Shown here piece after piece: positions 26,948-35,339 of a stretch of 64,000 nt of DNA. The notes under the pieces were generated by a model that did not search any database, was not told where the DNA came from, and worked only from the letters and a program-made list of their open reading frames with translations. The stretch's first letter is position 1. Every line of letters starts with the position of its first letter. The position numbers were made by a program, and so were the translations under genes. The stretch covers positions 1 to 64,000 of the forward strand of contig NZ_BAABDD010000008.1 in the NCBI RefSeq assembly GCF_039539445.1. The letters run 5' to 3'. This DNA is from Salinactinospora qingdaonensis. Lineage in GTDB: Bacteria; Actinomycetota; Actinomycetes; Streptosporangiales; Streptosporangiaceae.

Positions 26948-28189
26948 CTAGCCGCCGAGCCAGCCGAGCATCAGCAGCAGCACCACGAAACCGATCACGG
27001 CCACGGCGACGACGCTGCCGAGGAGGCCGATGAGCAGCCCCACGTTGACGCTCCTGGAGCGTGGCTCCCGCGCGGCCGGAGCCGGCGCAGGCTCCGGACG
27101 GCCCGCGGCCCTCACGGCGGGGGCGGTGGGTGGCGCGGCCGGCGACGGCGGCGCTGCGAGCGGGGGCGAAGCGGCGATATTCCGCCACGCGCCCTCTGGG
27201 GCGGGCAAGCGTGTCTCGGCTTGGGGAAAGGAGCGGTAGATCTCCTCGGTCGCGCGCTCGCGCGCTGCGGTGTCGGCCGCCGCGATAGCCGCCGCCTCAA
27301 GTGTGGCCAGGGGGAGCGCAGCAGGTGGGCCGGTGTCGTTACCGTCGCCGGCGGGGGCGTCCTTGGGTGCGGCGTCAGGCGGAGGGAGTGTCCTCCCGCC
27401 ACCGACGCCCAGCACGCGCAGCAGGGTCTGTGCGGCCGTGGGACGCGCACTGGGGTCTTTCTCCAGACACTCCCGCACGATCTCGCGGAGCGGATCGGCC
27501 AACTCCCCCAGGTTGGGCGGATCGTTGCGGACTCGGTTGATGACCGACCGCAACGAATCATTGCCGAAAGGACCGCCGCCGGTGGCGGCGAAGACAATGG
27601 TGGCTCCCCATGCGAATATGTCCACGGCCGGGCCGAGCGCAGCGCCGGCGATCTGTTCGGGAGCCATGTAGGCGGGGGTGCCGGCGATGCTGTTGGTGAG
27701 GACTGCGGTGCCCTCCAGCGCACGGGCGATGCCGAAGTCGATGACGCGGGGCCCCTCCGGTGCCATAAGCACATTGGCCGGCTTGAAGTCCCGGTGGACG
27801 ACCCCGGTCTGGTGGATGGCGGCCAGGGCGGTGAGCGTGCCGATGGCGAGCCGATCCAGCGACGGGCCGCTGAGCGGCCCGCGGGAACGCACCAGGGCAC
27901 TCAGCGACGGGCCTGCAACGTATTCGCTGACGACATAAGGCGGGTCGGCGATGACGTCGGCGGCCAGCACCTGTGCAGTACAAAACCGCGCGACGCGCCG
28001 CGCCAGCTCGACTTCCTCCGCCAACTGACGCCGCAGCCCACTCTGGTCGAGCGGATCGGCGTGGAGCAGCTTCACCGCCACCTGGGCACCGTCGGGAGCC
28101 CGGCCGAGATAGACGACGCCCTGCCCGCCCTGGCCCAGCCGCCCGATCAACGCATAATCCGCGACCGCGCGTGGATCGTCCTCCGTCAA
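26948..28189 (-). CDS. Membrane-anchored Ser/Thr protein kinase
   Basis: The protein has an N-terminal Hanks-type kinase domain with GQGGQGVVYLG (P-loop), VAVKLL, catalytic HRDFKPANVL and IDFGIA, and activation-segment GTPAYMAPEQ. An alanine/proline-rich juxtamembrane linker leads to a C-terminal helix (VGLLIGLLGSVVAVAVIGF) with almost no external domain. Start: TTG at 28189 is the first conventional codon, but GGAGG at 28206-28210 is ideally spaced for an ATC at 28198-28196, which lines up with the usual initiator of such kinases (M-x-x-LTxxDP). Confidence 0.9.
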   Translation of the reverse strand: MTEDDPRAVADYALIGRLGQGGQGVVYLGRAPDGAQVAVKLLHADPLDQSGLRRQLAEEVELARRVARFCTAQVLAADVIADPPYVVSEYVAGPSLSALVRSRGPLSGPSLDRLAIGTLTALAAIHQTGVVHRDFKPANVLMAPEGPRVIDFGIARALEGTAVLTNSIAGTPAYMAPEQIAGAALGPAVDIFAWGATIVFAATGGGPFGNDSLRSVINRVRNDPPNLGELADPLREIVRECLEKDPSARPTAAQTLLRVLGVGGGRTLPPPDAAPKDAPAGDGNDTGPPAALPLATLEAAAIAAADTAARERATEEIYRSFPQAETRLPAPEGAWRNIAASPPLAAPPSPAAPPTAPAVRAAGRPEPAPAPAAREPRSRSVNVGLLIGLLGSVVAVAVIGFVVLLLMLGWLGG

Positions 28190-28491
28190 TCCTTTGATGT
28201 GACTTCCTCCGCTTGGCTGGCACCAGTGGAGCCCATCCCGCAGACGCGGGTGGAGTGACGTCTATTGGGGAGTATGGGAAACGCGGGGGCTGTGACGCGC
28301 CCTGAGTCGTCACCCCAGCGCCGCGCCCCACGGAGACGGCACACGGGCCTTCGTTGCTGCCCCTCAGGACGGTTTCAGCCTAGCCCACGGGCCGGCGAAA
28401 CTACAGGGGCGGCGTGGGCTGACACAGCGGCACCGTCCCCCCTCGGCCTGAGCGCGGTGAAGGAGCGGACACCGTTTCCCCCTGAGCATGG

Positions 28492-29085
28492 CTACCGCAG
28501 CGTTCCGGTGGAGGTCATGAGGGTGCCGCTGTGGGAGGTGGCCACCCATTCGGCGCGCAACGTGTCGCCGGCGGCGCCAGGGCGCAGCGTAAGAGTGACG
28601 GTGTCGATGCAGTGCTGCGCCGGGTCGTAGGTCTCGCTGTAGTTCAAGGTCAGATGGTCATCGCCGCGTTCGGTGAGCTTGAGGCTGCCCCGGCAGTCCA
28701 GGCTGCTCCAGTTGGCGGTTCCCCGCTGCGCGCCGGCCTCCAACTGAAGCTGGGCGTTCCAGTCGACGATATGGCGGCCCTGCTCGTCCTCCTGCGACAT
28801 CTCACCGCTCCAGGAGCCGGCGTAGGCGGCGGGGACACCCGTCGACTCGCCGGGGGGCGAGCCAGGCAGCAGCAAGACGACCCCGGTAACGATGACGAGG
28901 ACGAGAACGGTGGCCACAGCGGTCAGCAGCGCGACCTTGCGCCGCCGGTGGGCATGGCGCGCGGACCGGGGTGGCGGCCACAGCGACATGCGGCGGATGG
29001 GAGAGGGCGATCCGGAGCGGGCCGGGTCGCCAGCGGGCGCCGCGGCAGACTGCGAGGAGTCGGATTCGGTCGACACGGCGCTCAC
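28492..29085 (-). CDS. Membrane-anchored protein with small extracytoplasmic domain
   Basis: The 197-residue protein has a basic, disordered N-terminus, one membrane helix (VALLTAVATVLVLVIVTGVVLLL near residues 51-73) and an extracytoplasmic beta-rich domain of about 110 residues starting AAYAGSWSGEM. Two cysteines (LDCRGS and QHCIDT) could form a disulfide. It looks like a sensor or lipocalin-like domain. It lies upstream of, and on the same strand as, the kinase gene, so the two may form a pair. GTG start. Confidence 0.7.
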   Translation of the reverse strand: MSAVSTESDSSQSAAAPAGDPARSGSPSPIRRMSLWPPPRSARHAHRRRKVALLTAVATVLVLVIVTGVVLLLPGSPPGESTGVPAAYAGSWSGEMSQEDEQGRHIVDWNAQLQLEAGAQRGTANWSSLDCRGSLKLTERGDDHLTLNYSETYDPAQHCIDTVTLTLRPGAAGDTLRAEWVATSHSGTLMTSTGTLR

Positions 29086-29294
29086 CGTGGCCCCACAGCG
29101 GCGGTGGGTACAGCGCGGTCGGGGTAATGCTGGGTATGCAACATCGCTCCCTCCAGCGCGAACCGGGCGTTGGCCGTGGCTCGCGAGTACAGCGAATGAG
29201 ACTTGGCAGGACTGGCCCGGCGCGTGGTTCGAGGGGTGATGGTGGCCACGTGCGCGGGGGGACCGGTCATGCGTACGGTCGGCCCCTGGACACG

Positions 29295-29912
29295 TTACGC
29301 GCTTGGCTGGGGGGTGCTGTCGCCGCGGCGGTAACAGCCGGCCAGGTGATCGTCGACGATACCGGTCGCCTGCATCGTAGCGTAGGCGGTCGTGGGACCG
29401 ACGAAGCGGAAGCCGTGTCGTTTCAGGGCCTTGGCCAAGGCGGTGCTTTCAGAGGTGGCCGCGGACAGATCCCCGACGGTGACCGGGGCGGAAGAGGGTG
29501 CGGGGGCGTAGGACCAGACGAAGCCGGCGAGCCCGCCCGGTATCTCCAGGGCGGCACGGGCGTTGGCGACGACCGCCTCGATCTTGGGACGGCTGCGGAT
29601 GATGCGAGCGTCGCCCAGCAGGCGTGTCACGTCCTCGGGCCCGTATCCGGCCACCGTGGCGATATCGAAGTTCTGGAAGACCTCGCGCAGCGCCGCGCGT
29701 TTGCGCAGTACCGTCAGCCACGACAGCCCCGCTTGGAAGCCTTCAAGGCAGATGCGCTCGAACATGGCCTGGTCGTCCTGGACCGGATAGCCCCATTCGG
29801 CATCGTGGTAGCGCAATTCGTCGTCGCTGTTGAGCGCCCACAGGCATCGATGGCGGCCGTCAGGGCCGGGGCGGGCTGCCCCCTCGGTGGTGGCCACCGG
29901 CGTCTCCTCCAT
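29295..29912 (-). CDS. tag: DNA-3-methyladenine glycosylase I
   Basis: The 205-residue protein is a Tag-type base-excision glycosylase. HRCLWALNSDDELRYHDAEWG is the N-terminal zinc-ligand and active-site region, FQAGLSWLTVLRKR forms the lesion pocket, and DHLAGCYR supplies the C-terminal zinc ligands. It removes 3-methyladenine from alkylated DNA. The start is ATG at 29912. It follows the SRPBCC gene closely, nine bases apart, and is probably in the same operon. Confidence 0.92.
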   Translation of the reverse strand: MEETPVATTEGAARPGPDGRHRCLWALNSDDELRYHDAEWGYPVQDDQAMFERICLEGFQAGLSWLTVLRKRAALREVFQNFDIATVAGYGPEDVTRLLGDARIIRSRPKIEAVVANARAALEIPGGLAGFVWSYAPAPSSAPVTVGDLSAATSESTALAKALKRHGFRFVGPTTAYATMQATGIVDDHLAGCYRRGDSTPQPSA

Positions 29913-29921
29913 TGGTTGCTC

Positions 29922-30389
29922 TCACCTTCGCGTTCGGGCGGCCAGGCGCCCCAAGGCGCGCAGTGACCGGTCGAACATGTTCGCCAGCAGCGGCTGGACA
30001 ATCGGCCAGCCTGCCCGTCCCAGACGTCCGAGGGGCAGGTCGACCCACTCCGTCCACGTGACGGTGCTCATCCCGCCGGGTGCGGGCTCGACGTCGAAAC
30101 GGCCCCAGCCGCGCACGACCTTCCCCAGGTGGCGGGTCTCACAGTATCCGGCGGTGGTGGGGGTGGCGGGCTGCCAGCCGGTGATCTCCATAGGGTCGCG
30201 GAACGCGAGGGGGCCGACACCGGTGAACGCCTCGACCCGCGCGCCCACACCGCTGCCGCCGTGGGCGCGGGTCAGCACCATCCACTGCTTGTGTAGGCGC
30301 CAGTCGACCAGCGTGTCCCACACTCGGTCAGCCGGCGCCGGGCACGGCCGGCTCACGGTAAGTCGCACGCGCCGGTCGGGGGAACTCAC
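29922..30389 (-). CDS. SRPBCC-family protein
   Basis: This 155-residue protein has the START/Bet v1-like helix-grip fold of the polyketide cyclase/dehydrase (SRPBCC) group: RVWDTLVDWRLHKQW near residues 22-36, GVGARVEAFTGVG and a long C-terminal helix. Its ligand is unknown. The GTG start overlaps the stop of the upstream DivIVA-like gene by four bases, so translation is coupled. Confidence 0.82.
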   Translation of the reverse strand: MSSPDRRVRLTVSRPCPAPADRVWDTLVDWRLHKQWMVLTRAHGGSGVGARVEAFTGVGPLAFRDPMEITGWQPATPTTAGYCETRHLGKVVRGWGRFDVEPAPGGMSTVTWTEWVDLPLGRLGRAGWPIVQPLLANMFDRSLRALGRLAARTRR

Positions 30390-30868
30390 GTGTCGCTCCG
30401 CGGGCCCTGCTCGGCGGGGTGCTCTTCGGAGTGGCCGACGGCGGCGCGCACCGACTCGGCGGACTCTGCGGTCTCGGGGGAGTCGGGGCCGCGGCTGCCG
30501 GTCTCAGGATCGAACGTGGGGGTAACCGCCTGGGGACGCGGGGACAGCGTTTGCGGGGCGGCGCTTCGGGGCTGTTCAGCGAGCCGGTGTTCCAGATCCG
30601 CGATTCGGGCATCGCGCTCCCTGAGGGCTGTCGCGAGCCGGGCCAGCACCTCGTCGACGGCTCGCACGTGGTAGCCCCACAGGGAGAGGGGGATGAGGAC
30701 GCGCGTGACGTCACTGCTGGCGATACTGCCATCGGCGGGCAGGTCCAGCGGCGGATGGTCAGCCTCGAACCGGGCGAGCTGACCTCCCTTTCCCATGACG
30801 ACGAGAGCGACGCCGGCTAAGACGGCGACGGACACGAGCGCGGTCAGTATCAGAATGATTAAGTTCAC
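30386..30868 (-). CDS. DivIVA-like membrane protein
   Basis: The 160-residue protein has an N-terminal membrane helix (IILILTALVSVAVLAGVALVV) and a DivIVA-like segment, IPLSLWGYHVRAVDEVLARL, followed by a short coiled coil (LRERDARIADLEHRL) and a disordered acidic tail. Rv1209 has the same layout and context. It may recognise curved membrane or septal sites. The start is GTG at 30868 and it is the first gene of a tight three-gene run with the SRPBCC gene and tag. Confidence 0.82.
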   Translation of the reverse strand: MNLIILILTALVSVAVLAGVALVVMGKGGQLARFEADHPPLDLPADGSIASSDVTRVLIPLSLWGYHVRAVDEVLARLATALRERDARIADLEHRLAEQPRSAAPQTLSPRPQAVTPTFDPETGSRGPDSPETAESAESVRAAVGHSEEHPAEQGPRSDT

Positions 30869-31120
30869 GGTTTCGATCGTGCCATATCAGACGCCCCCGG
30901 GAGCGCGAGGGCGATCGGTGGAGCTGGCGCCGTGAAGCGGCGCCACATCCTTGTCTCCACCGAAGCTCCCCTACCGCAGGGGCGCAACAGGCCGGGAGGG
31001 TGGGCGCTGCCCTGAGCAGCGCTTGCGCGAGCCGCGAAACAGCGGGGCGCGGAGAAGGCGGAATCACCGCCACGGGCAGCGCCAGGGGTGACTGGGGACG
31101 GGGGCTCTACCTGGTGTGAA

Positions 31121-31948
31121 TCAGGTCCCGTCCTCGGCGCGCTGAGCGGCCGTGACCTGCTCGGCGGTCTCGGCGAACTGTTGGGTTTCAAACTCACGCC
31201 GCGCCAGGTCGACGTGAGCCTTGCGGATGATGTCGACGACCTCCTCGGGGTCGTCGGTGAGCCGGATCAACTCCGGATCGTCGGAGGAGATGACGCCCTC
31301 GCTCAGCAGCGCTTCGCGAATCCAGTCACGCAGACCGCCCCAGAAGGCGGAACCGACCAAGACGACCGGGAACCTGGTGACCTTGCCGGTCTGCACCAGC
31401 GTGATCGACTCGAACAACTCATCGAGGGTGCCGAAACCACCGGGCAGGACAACGAACGCCTGAGAGTACTTCACGAACATCGTCTTGCGGACGAAGAAGT
31501 ACCGGAACGTGACCCCCATGTCGATGTAGTCATTGAGGGTCTGCTCGAACGGCAACTCGATCCCCAGCCCGATGGAGGTGCCACCACTGGACTGAGCCCC
31601 CTTGTTGGCGGCCTCCATCATGCCGGGCCCGCCACCAGTGATCACGGTGTAGCCCGCCGAGGCGAGCTTGGCGCCGATCGACTGACCCAGCTCGTAGTAG
31701 GAGGTGCCGGGCTGGATGCGAGCGGAGCCGAACACGCTGACCGCCTGGCCGACTTCGGAGAGTAGGCCGAACCCCTCGACGAATTCCGACTGGATGCGCA
31801 GAACGCGCCACGGGTCGGTGTGCACCCAGTCAGAGGGTCCCCGGCTTTCGAGGAGCCGCTGATCTGTGGTGGTGGAGGGGATGGAGCGGCCACGGTAGGT
31901 GAGAGGGCCGGCTTGCCTGATGTCGTTGTCAGGGTGAGATTGCGTCAT
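31121..31948 (-). CDS. LOG-family Rossmann protein (TIGR00730)
   Basis: The 275-residue protein carries the LOG signature PGGFGTLDELFE and the nucleotide loop ITGGGPGMMEAANKGA. Family members release free base from nucleoside 5'-monophosphates, and some make cytokinins. In actinobacteria the true substrate is often unknown. The gene lies 79 bases downstream of dapE on the same strand, as in mycobacteria (Rv1205 near dapE). Confidence 0.88.
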   Translation of the reverse strand: MTQSHPDNDIRQAGPLTYRGRSIPSTTTDQRLLESRGPSDWVHTDPWRVLRIQSEFVEGFGLLSEVGQAVSVFGSARIQPGTSYYELGQSIGAKLASAGYTVITGGGPGMMEAANKGAQSSGGTSIGLGIELPFEQTLNDYIDMGVTFRYFFVRKTMFVKYSQAFVVLPGGFGTLDELFESITLVQTGKVTRFPVVLVGSAFWGGLRDWIREALLSEGVISSDDPELIRLTDDPEEVVDIIRKAHVDLARREFETQQFAETAEQVTAAQRAEDGT

Positions 31949-32027
31949 GGGCCAACGCTACCTGTGTGGCGTGCTCACACGCCGAAATCCGAACCACATC
32001 GAATCAACCACCGAGGAAAACGTGGCG

Positions 32028-33110
32028 TTACCGGTCCTCTCCCTCACGCCCGGTAAGCCAGCGCCTCATGCGGCGCTCAGCTTCGGTGACGGCCGCCAGG
32101 CGCACGAACTCGTCTTTGGTGTGAGCCAGCGTGGGATCGCCCGGACCGTAGTTGACGGCGGGAATCCCCAATTCGGCCATGCGCGCGACGTCGGTCCAGC
32201 CGAGTTTGGCCCGTGCCTGTCCCTCGCCCACCTCAGCGACAAAGGTCTCGGCAGCGGGGTGGTCCAGGCCAGGGCGAGCCGCGGCGGCGACGTCGGTGAC
32301 CCGGATGTCGAAACCGGCGAACACCTCTCGCAGGTGCGCCTGTGCCGCAGCGACGGTGCGATCGGGCGCGAAACGGTAGTTGACCGTGACGACGCATTCG
32401 TCGGGGATGACGTTGCCCGCCACACCACCGGAGATGAAGACGGCGTTGAGCCCTTCATGGAAACGCAGCCCCTCGACTTCGGGTCGGCGGGCCTCGTAGG
32501 CGCGCAAGATCTCCAGGACGGGGGCGGCGCCGTGGATAGCGTTGTCCCCCATCCACGAGCGGGCGCTGTGGGCACGCCGGCCGGGCACAGTGACCTCGAC
32601 GCGCATCGTGCCCTGGCAGCCGCCCTCGATCACGCCGTCCGTAGGCTCCATGAGCACGGCGAAGTCACCGGTCAGCCACTCAGGGCGGGTGCGGGCGAGC
32701 CGGCGCAGCCCGTTGCGCTCGGCCTCGATCTCCTCGCACTCGTAGAAGACGTAGGTGAGGTCGTGCACGGGTTCGGGCACGGTCGCGGCGAGTTTGAGCT
32801 GGACTGCTACGCCGCTTTTCATGTCGGAGGTGCCACAACCGTAGAGCCTGTCATGGGCGACGTGGGAGGGCACGTTGTCGGCCGTGGGGACGGTGTCGAT
32901 GTGGCCGGCCAGCACGGCGCGGCGGGCACGCCCGAGAGCGGTGCGTGCCACGACGGCATCGCCGTCGCGCTCGACGGTGAGGTGGGGCAGCCGGCGCAGC
33001 TCTTGCTCGATGGCGTCGGCGAGCGCGGCCTCGTGCCCGCTCACGGATTCGATGTCGACAAGGCGGGCGGTGAGATCGCAGACGTCCGCGGTGAGGTCCA
33101 GCACGGGCAT
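32028..33110 (-). CDS. dapE: Succinyl-diaminopimelate desuccinylase
   Basis: The 360-residue M20 peptidase has the metal motifs LAGHIDTVP, GCGTSDMKSG, ECEEIEAE and a final histidine in LAHTKDEFV. It hydrolyses N-succinyl-LL-diaminopimelate in lysine and peptidoglycan precursor synthesis. The ATG at 33110 has GGAAAG upstream, and the protein length is typical. The long upstream extension of the frame runs through dapD and is not real. A hairpin lies between dapD and dapE. Confidence 0.93.
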   Translation of the reverse strand: MPVLDLTADVCDLTARLVDIESVSGHEAALADAIEQELRRLPHLTVERDGDAVVARTALGRARRAVLAGHIDTVPTADNVPSHVAHDRLYGCGTSDMKSGVAVQLKLAATVPEPVHDLTYVFYECEEIEAERNGLRRLARTRPEWLTGDFAVLMEPTDGVIEGGCQGTMRVEVTVPGRRAHSARSWMGDNAIHGAAPVLEILRAYEARRPEVEGLRFHEGLNAVFISGGVAGNVIPDECVVTVNYRFAPDRTVAAAQAHLREVFAGFDIRVTDVAAAARPGLDHPAAETFVAEVGEGQARAKLGWTDVARMAELGIPAVNYGPGDPTLAHTKDEFVRLAAVTEAERRMRRWLTGREGEDR

Positions 33111-33136
33111 GGGCGCTTTCCTGGGGTGGGCGACGA

Positions 33137-33181
33137 CGTCCCTGCCGGAGCCACCCACGGCGGAGCAGCCCGGCAGGGACG
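33137..33181 (-). terminator. Hairpin between dapD and dapE
   Basis: CGTCCCTGCCGG and its exact complement form a 12-bp stem around a 21-base loop, ending 11 bases after the dapD stop. It could terminate or attenuate transcription into dapE, or stabilise the dapD message. Confidence 0.65.
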
Positions 33182-33192
33182 CTGGTGGCTTG

Positions 33193-34029
33193 CTAGGCGT
33201 TGACGCCGTGCTCGCGGAGCAGCTCGTTGAGGGCGAGCTTGTCGTGCTCCTGGCCGGCTTCCAGCCGCTTGAGAACCAGCAGGCAGGGCAGGGAGAAGTC
33301 GCCTCCCGGGAAGCTCTTGACGCGGTTGGCCGTGACGCACACCGACCACGCTGGAGCCTCGCCGCGCGGGAGTTCATCGCCGGTCTCCGCATCGAAGACC
33401 CGGGTGGAGGAGGTCAGAATGGTGGCGGCGCCGAGCTTGGCGCCTTCGCGGACCCGGGCGCCCTCCACGACCATGCTGCGTGAACCGAGGAATGCCTCAT
33501 CTTCGATGACGACCGGCGATGCCTGTGGGGGTTCGAGGACCCCGCCGATGCCCACACCGCCGGAGAGGTGAACGTTCTCCCCGACTTGGGCGCACGAGCC
33601 CACCGTGGCCCACGTGTCGACCATCGTGCCCGAGCCGACGTAGGCGCCGATGTTGGTAAAGGACGGCATCAGCACGACGCCGGGGGCCAGGTGGGCTCCC
33701 CAGCGGGCGATGGAGCCGGGGACCGCGCGCACTCCGTCCATGCGGGTCTTCAGCGGGATGCGGTCGTGGTAGTGGAAGTCCCCCACCTGAGCCTCGGCCA
33801 TGTCGAGCACGCGAAAGCTCAACAGGATCGAGCGCTTGGCGCGCTCGTCGACGATGACTTCGTCAGTGGCTCGGTCCACGAATGCCACGCGGGCCTTGCC
33901 GGCGTCGAGTTCGTCGACGGCACCCACGATCGTGGCGCGCGCCTCGGCGTCTTGGGGGGTCAGCTCGGTTCGGCGCTGCCATAGCTCATCGATGGCCTCG
34001 GGCAGCGGGCTGGTAAACGGCGTGGTCAT
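33193..34029 (-). CDS. dapD: Tetrahydrodipicolinate N-succinyltransferase, proteobacterial-type
   Basis: The 278-residue protein is a left-handed beta-helix acyltransferase. The segments VLMPSFTNIGAYVGSGTMVD, TWATVGSCAQVG and HLSGGVGIGGVLEP match the E. coli-type DapD (about 274 residues) almost word for word. The usual actinobacterial DapD, such as Rv1201c, is longer and differs in sequence. It transfers succinyl from succinyl-CoA to tetrahydrodipicolinate. It begins with ATG at 34029 and precedes dapE on the same strand. Confidence 0.92.
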   Translation of the reverse strand: MTTPFTSPLPEAIDELWQRRTELTPQDAEARATIVGAVDELDAGKARVAFVDRATDEVIVDERAKRSILLSFRVLDMAEAQVGDFHYHDRIPLKTRMDGVRAVPGSIARWGAHLAPGVVLMPSFTNIGAYVGSGTMVDTWATVGSCAQVGENVHLSGGVGIGGVLEPPQASPVVIEDEAFLGSRSMVVEGARVREGAKLGAATILTSSTRVFDAETGDELPRGEAPAWSVCVTANRVKSFPGGDFSLPCLLVLKRLEAGQEHDKLALNELLREHGVNA

Positions 34030-34290
34030 GGGGACCGAGCTTACTGGGTTGGCCCGCGAGACAACGAATGGACGCTCCGCTCGGGTCTATCCGTCTGATG
34101 ACGCGAGAGGAAAATCTGGATGCGCATCACGCCGATGGGGCCGTTACCGTTCTACCATCAGCTAGATCACCCCCATTCCCATGGGTCATATGGCCCGCTC
34201 TGCCATAACGAGAGTGGGCGCTCACCTGTACGTTTCGGGTGTTGCGGCATCGTGCCATAGCTTCACCCCCCACCTCATTACGGTCTGCGT

Positions 34291-35151
34291 GTGCCTAGAA
34301 AGCGTCGAAGAGTCTCCGCCTTCTTCAAGATCCTCGCTGTACTGACAGTTGTCTGCGGCGGGCTGGTGGCGGGCGGGTACTACGTCATCACCTCGACGGG
34401 ACCAGTGGAACTGACCCCGCCAGAGCCCGCGTCGGGCTGTCTTGTCATGGCCGGTGGCGACACCGACCAACTGGAGGTGGCGCAGGCTGCCAATGCCGCC
34501 ACCATCGGTGGCGTGGCCTTTGCCGAGGACCTGCCCAGCCATGCCGTGGTGATCGCCTATGCGACGGTCTGGCAAGAATCAAAATTCCGCAATCTGGAAT
34601 TCGGGGATCGTGATTCGCTTGGCCTCTTCCAGCAGCGCCCCTCCCAAGAGTGGGGGGAGCCGGAAGAGTTGCTGGACCCGGTCTACGCCAGCAGCCAGTT
34701 CTACGGGGAACTGGTGACGGTGCAGGACTACCGGGACATGCCCGTCTACGAGGCGGCCCAAGCCGTGCAGCACAGCGCCGACGGCTTCGCCTACGACCAG
34801 CACGAAAGTCGCGCCCGCACCATGGTCACGGCCTTCACCGGCCAGGAGCCGGCCGCCGTGTCGTGCTGGTACGAACGCGACGAGACGACGCGCGCCGATA
34901 CCGCGACGGCGCGCGAGGAGATGACGCGCGTCTTCGGGGCGGAGCCGGACGCGCTACCGGTGAGCGACACACGTCGTACCGGTGACCTGGGATGGGCTAT
35001 GGCCCTGTGGGCGGTCAGCCACGCCGAGGAGTACGGGCTCTCCTCCGTCACCTACGGCGACCAGCGCTGGACACCCACCCCCGGCGAGAATGGATGGCGC
35101 ACCCTCCCCCACGGTGAGGGCGTAGCTGAGGGCCACCTGCGGATGGGGTGA
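34291..35151 (+). CDS. Exported lysozyme-fold-like protein
   Basis: The 286-residue protein has a basic N-terminus and one membrane helix (FFKILAVLTVVCGGLVAGGYY), so it is anchored outside. The segment TVWQESKFRNLEFGDRDSLG, then LFQQRPSQEWG, resembles transglycosylase-type helices with the ES pair. Similar actinobacterial proteins are often mislabelled heavy-metal transporters. Peptidoglycan binding or cleavage is plausible but unproven. The start is GTG at 34291. It is divergent from dapD. Confidence 0.72.
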   Translation: MPRKRRRVSAFFKILAVLTVVCGGLVAGGYYVITSTGPVELTPPEPASGCLVMAGGDTDQLEVAQAANAATIGGVAFAEDLPSHAVVIAYATVWQESKFRNLEFGDRDSLGLFQQRPSQEWGEPEELLDPVYASSQFYGELVTVQDYRDMPVYEAAQAVQHSADGFAYDQHESRARTMVTAFTGQEPAAVSCWYERDETTRADTATAREEMTRVFGAEPDALPVSDTRRTGDLGWAMALWAVSHAEEYGLSSVTYGDQRWTPTPGENGWRTLPHGEGVAEGHLRMG

Positions 35152-35181
35152 TCCGGCGGCGGCGCTGTACGCCGCCGGGCC

Positions 35182-35339
35182 CCTAGATTCTGGTTTTCGA
35201 ACGGCTGGGGTGTGGGGGACTGTGGGGTGTGCTTCGTTGGCTCGTGCCTCGAACGCTGCGCGAGCTCGCGAGCCCGTGGGGCGGCGGCGGACGCGCTCAC
35301 CCGCTTGTGCCCACCGCCGCCCTAGAACAGGACCTAAGG
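35182..35339. repeat. Dispersed MITE-like palindromic repeat, copy A
   Basis: This 158-bp element runs from CCTAGATTCTG to CAGGACCTAAGG, which form imperfect terminal inverted repeats. It is clearly related, in inverted orientation, to 47437-47605, including GTTGGCTCGTGCCTCG, GCTGCGCGAGCTCGC and CACCCGCTT. Its right end overlaps the dapC stop codon at 35334-35336. The 34-bp core at 35240-35273 is shared with the repeats at 251-285 and 470-504. Confidence 0.75.

Noticed and set aside
33111..33392. N-terminal extension of dapE
   Set aside because: It runs back through the hairpin and the end of dapD and has no homologous sequence.
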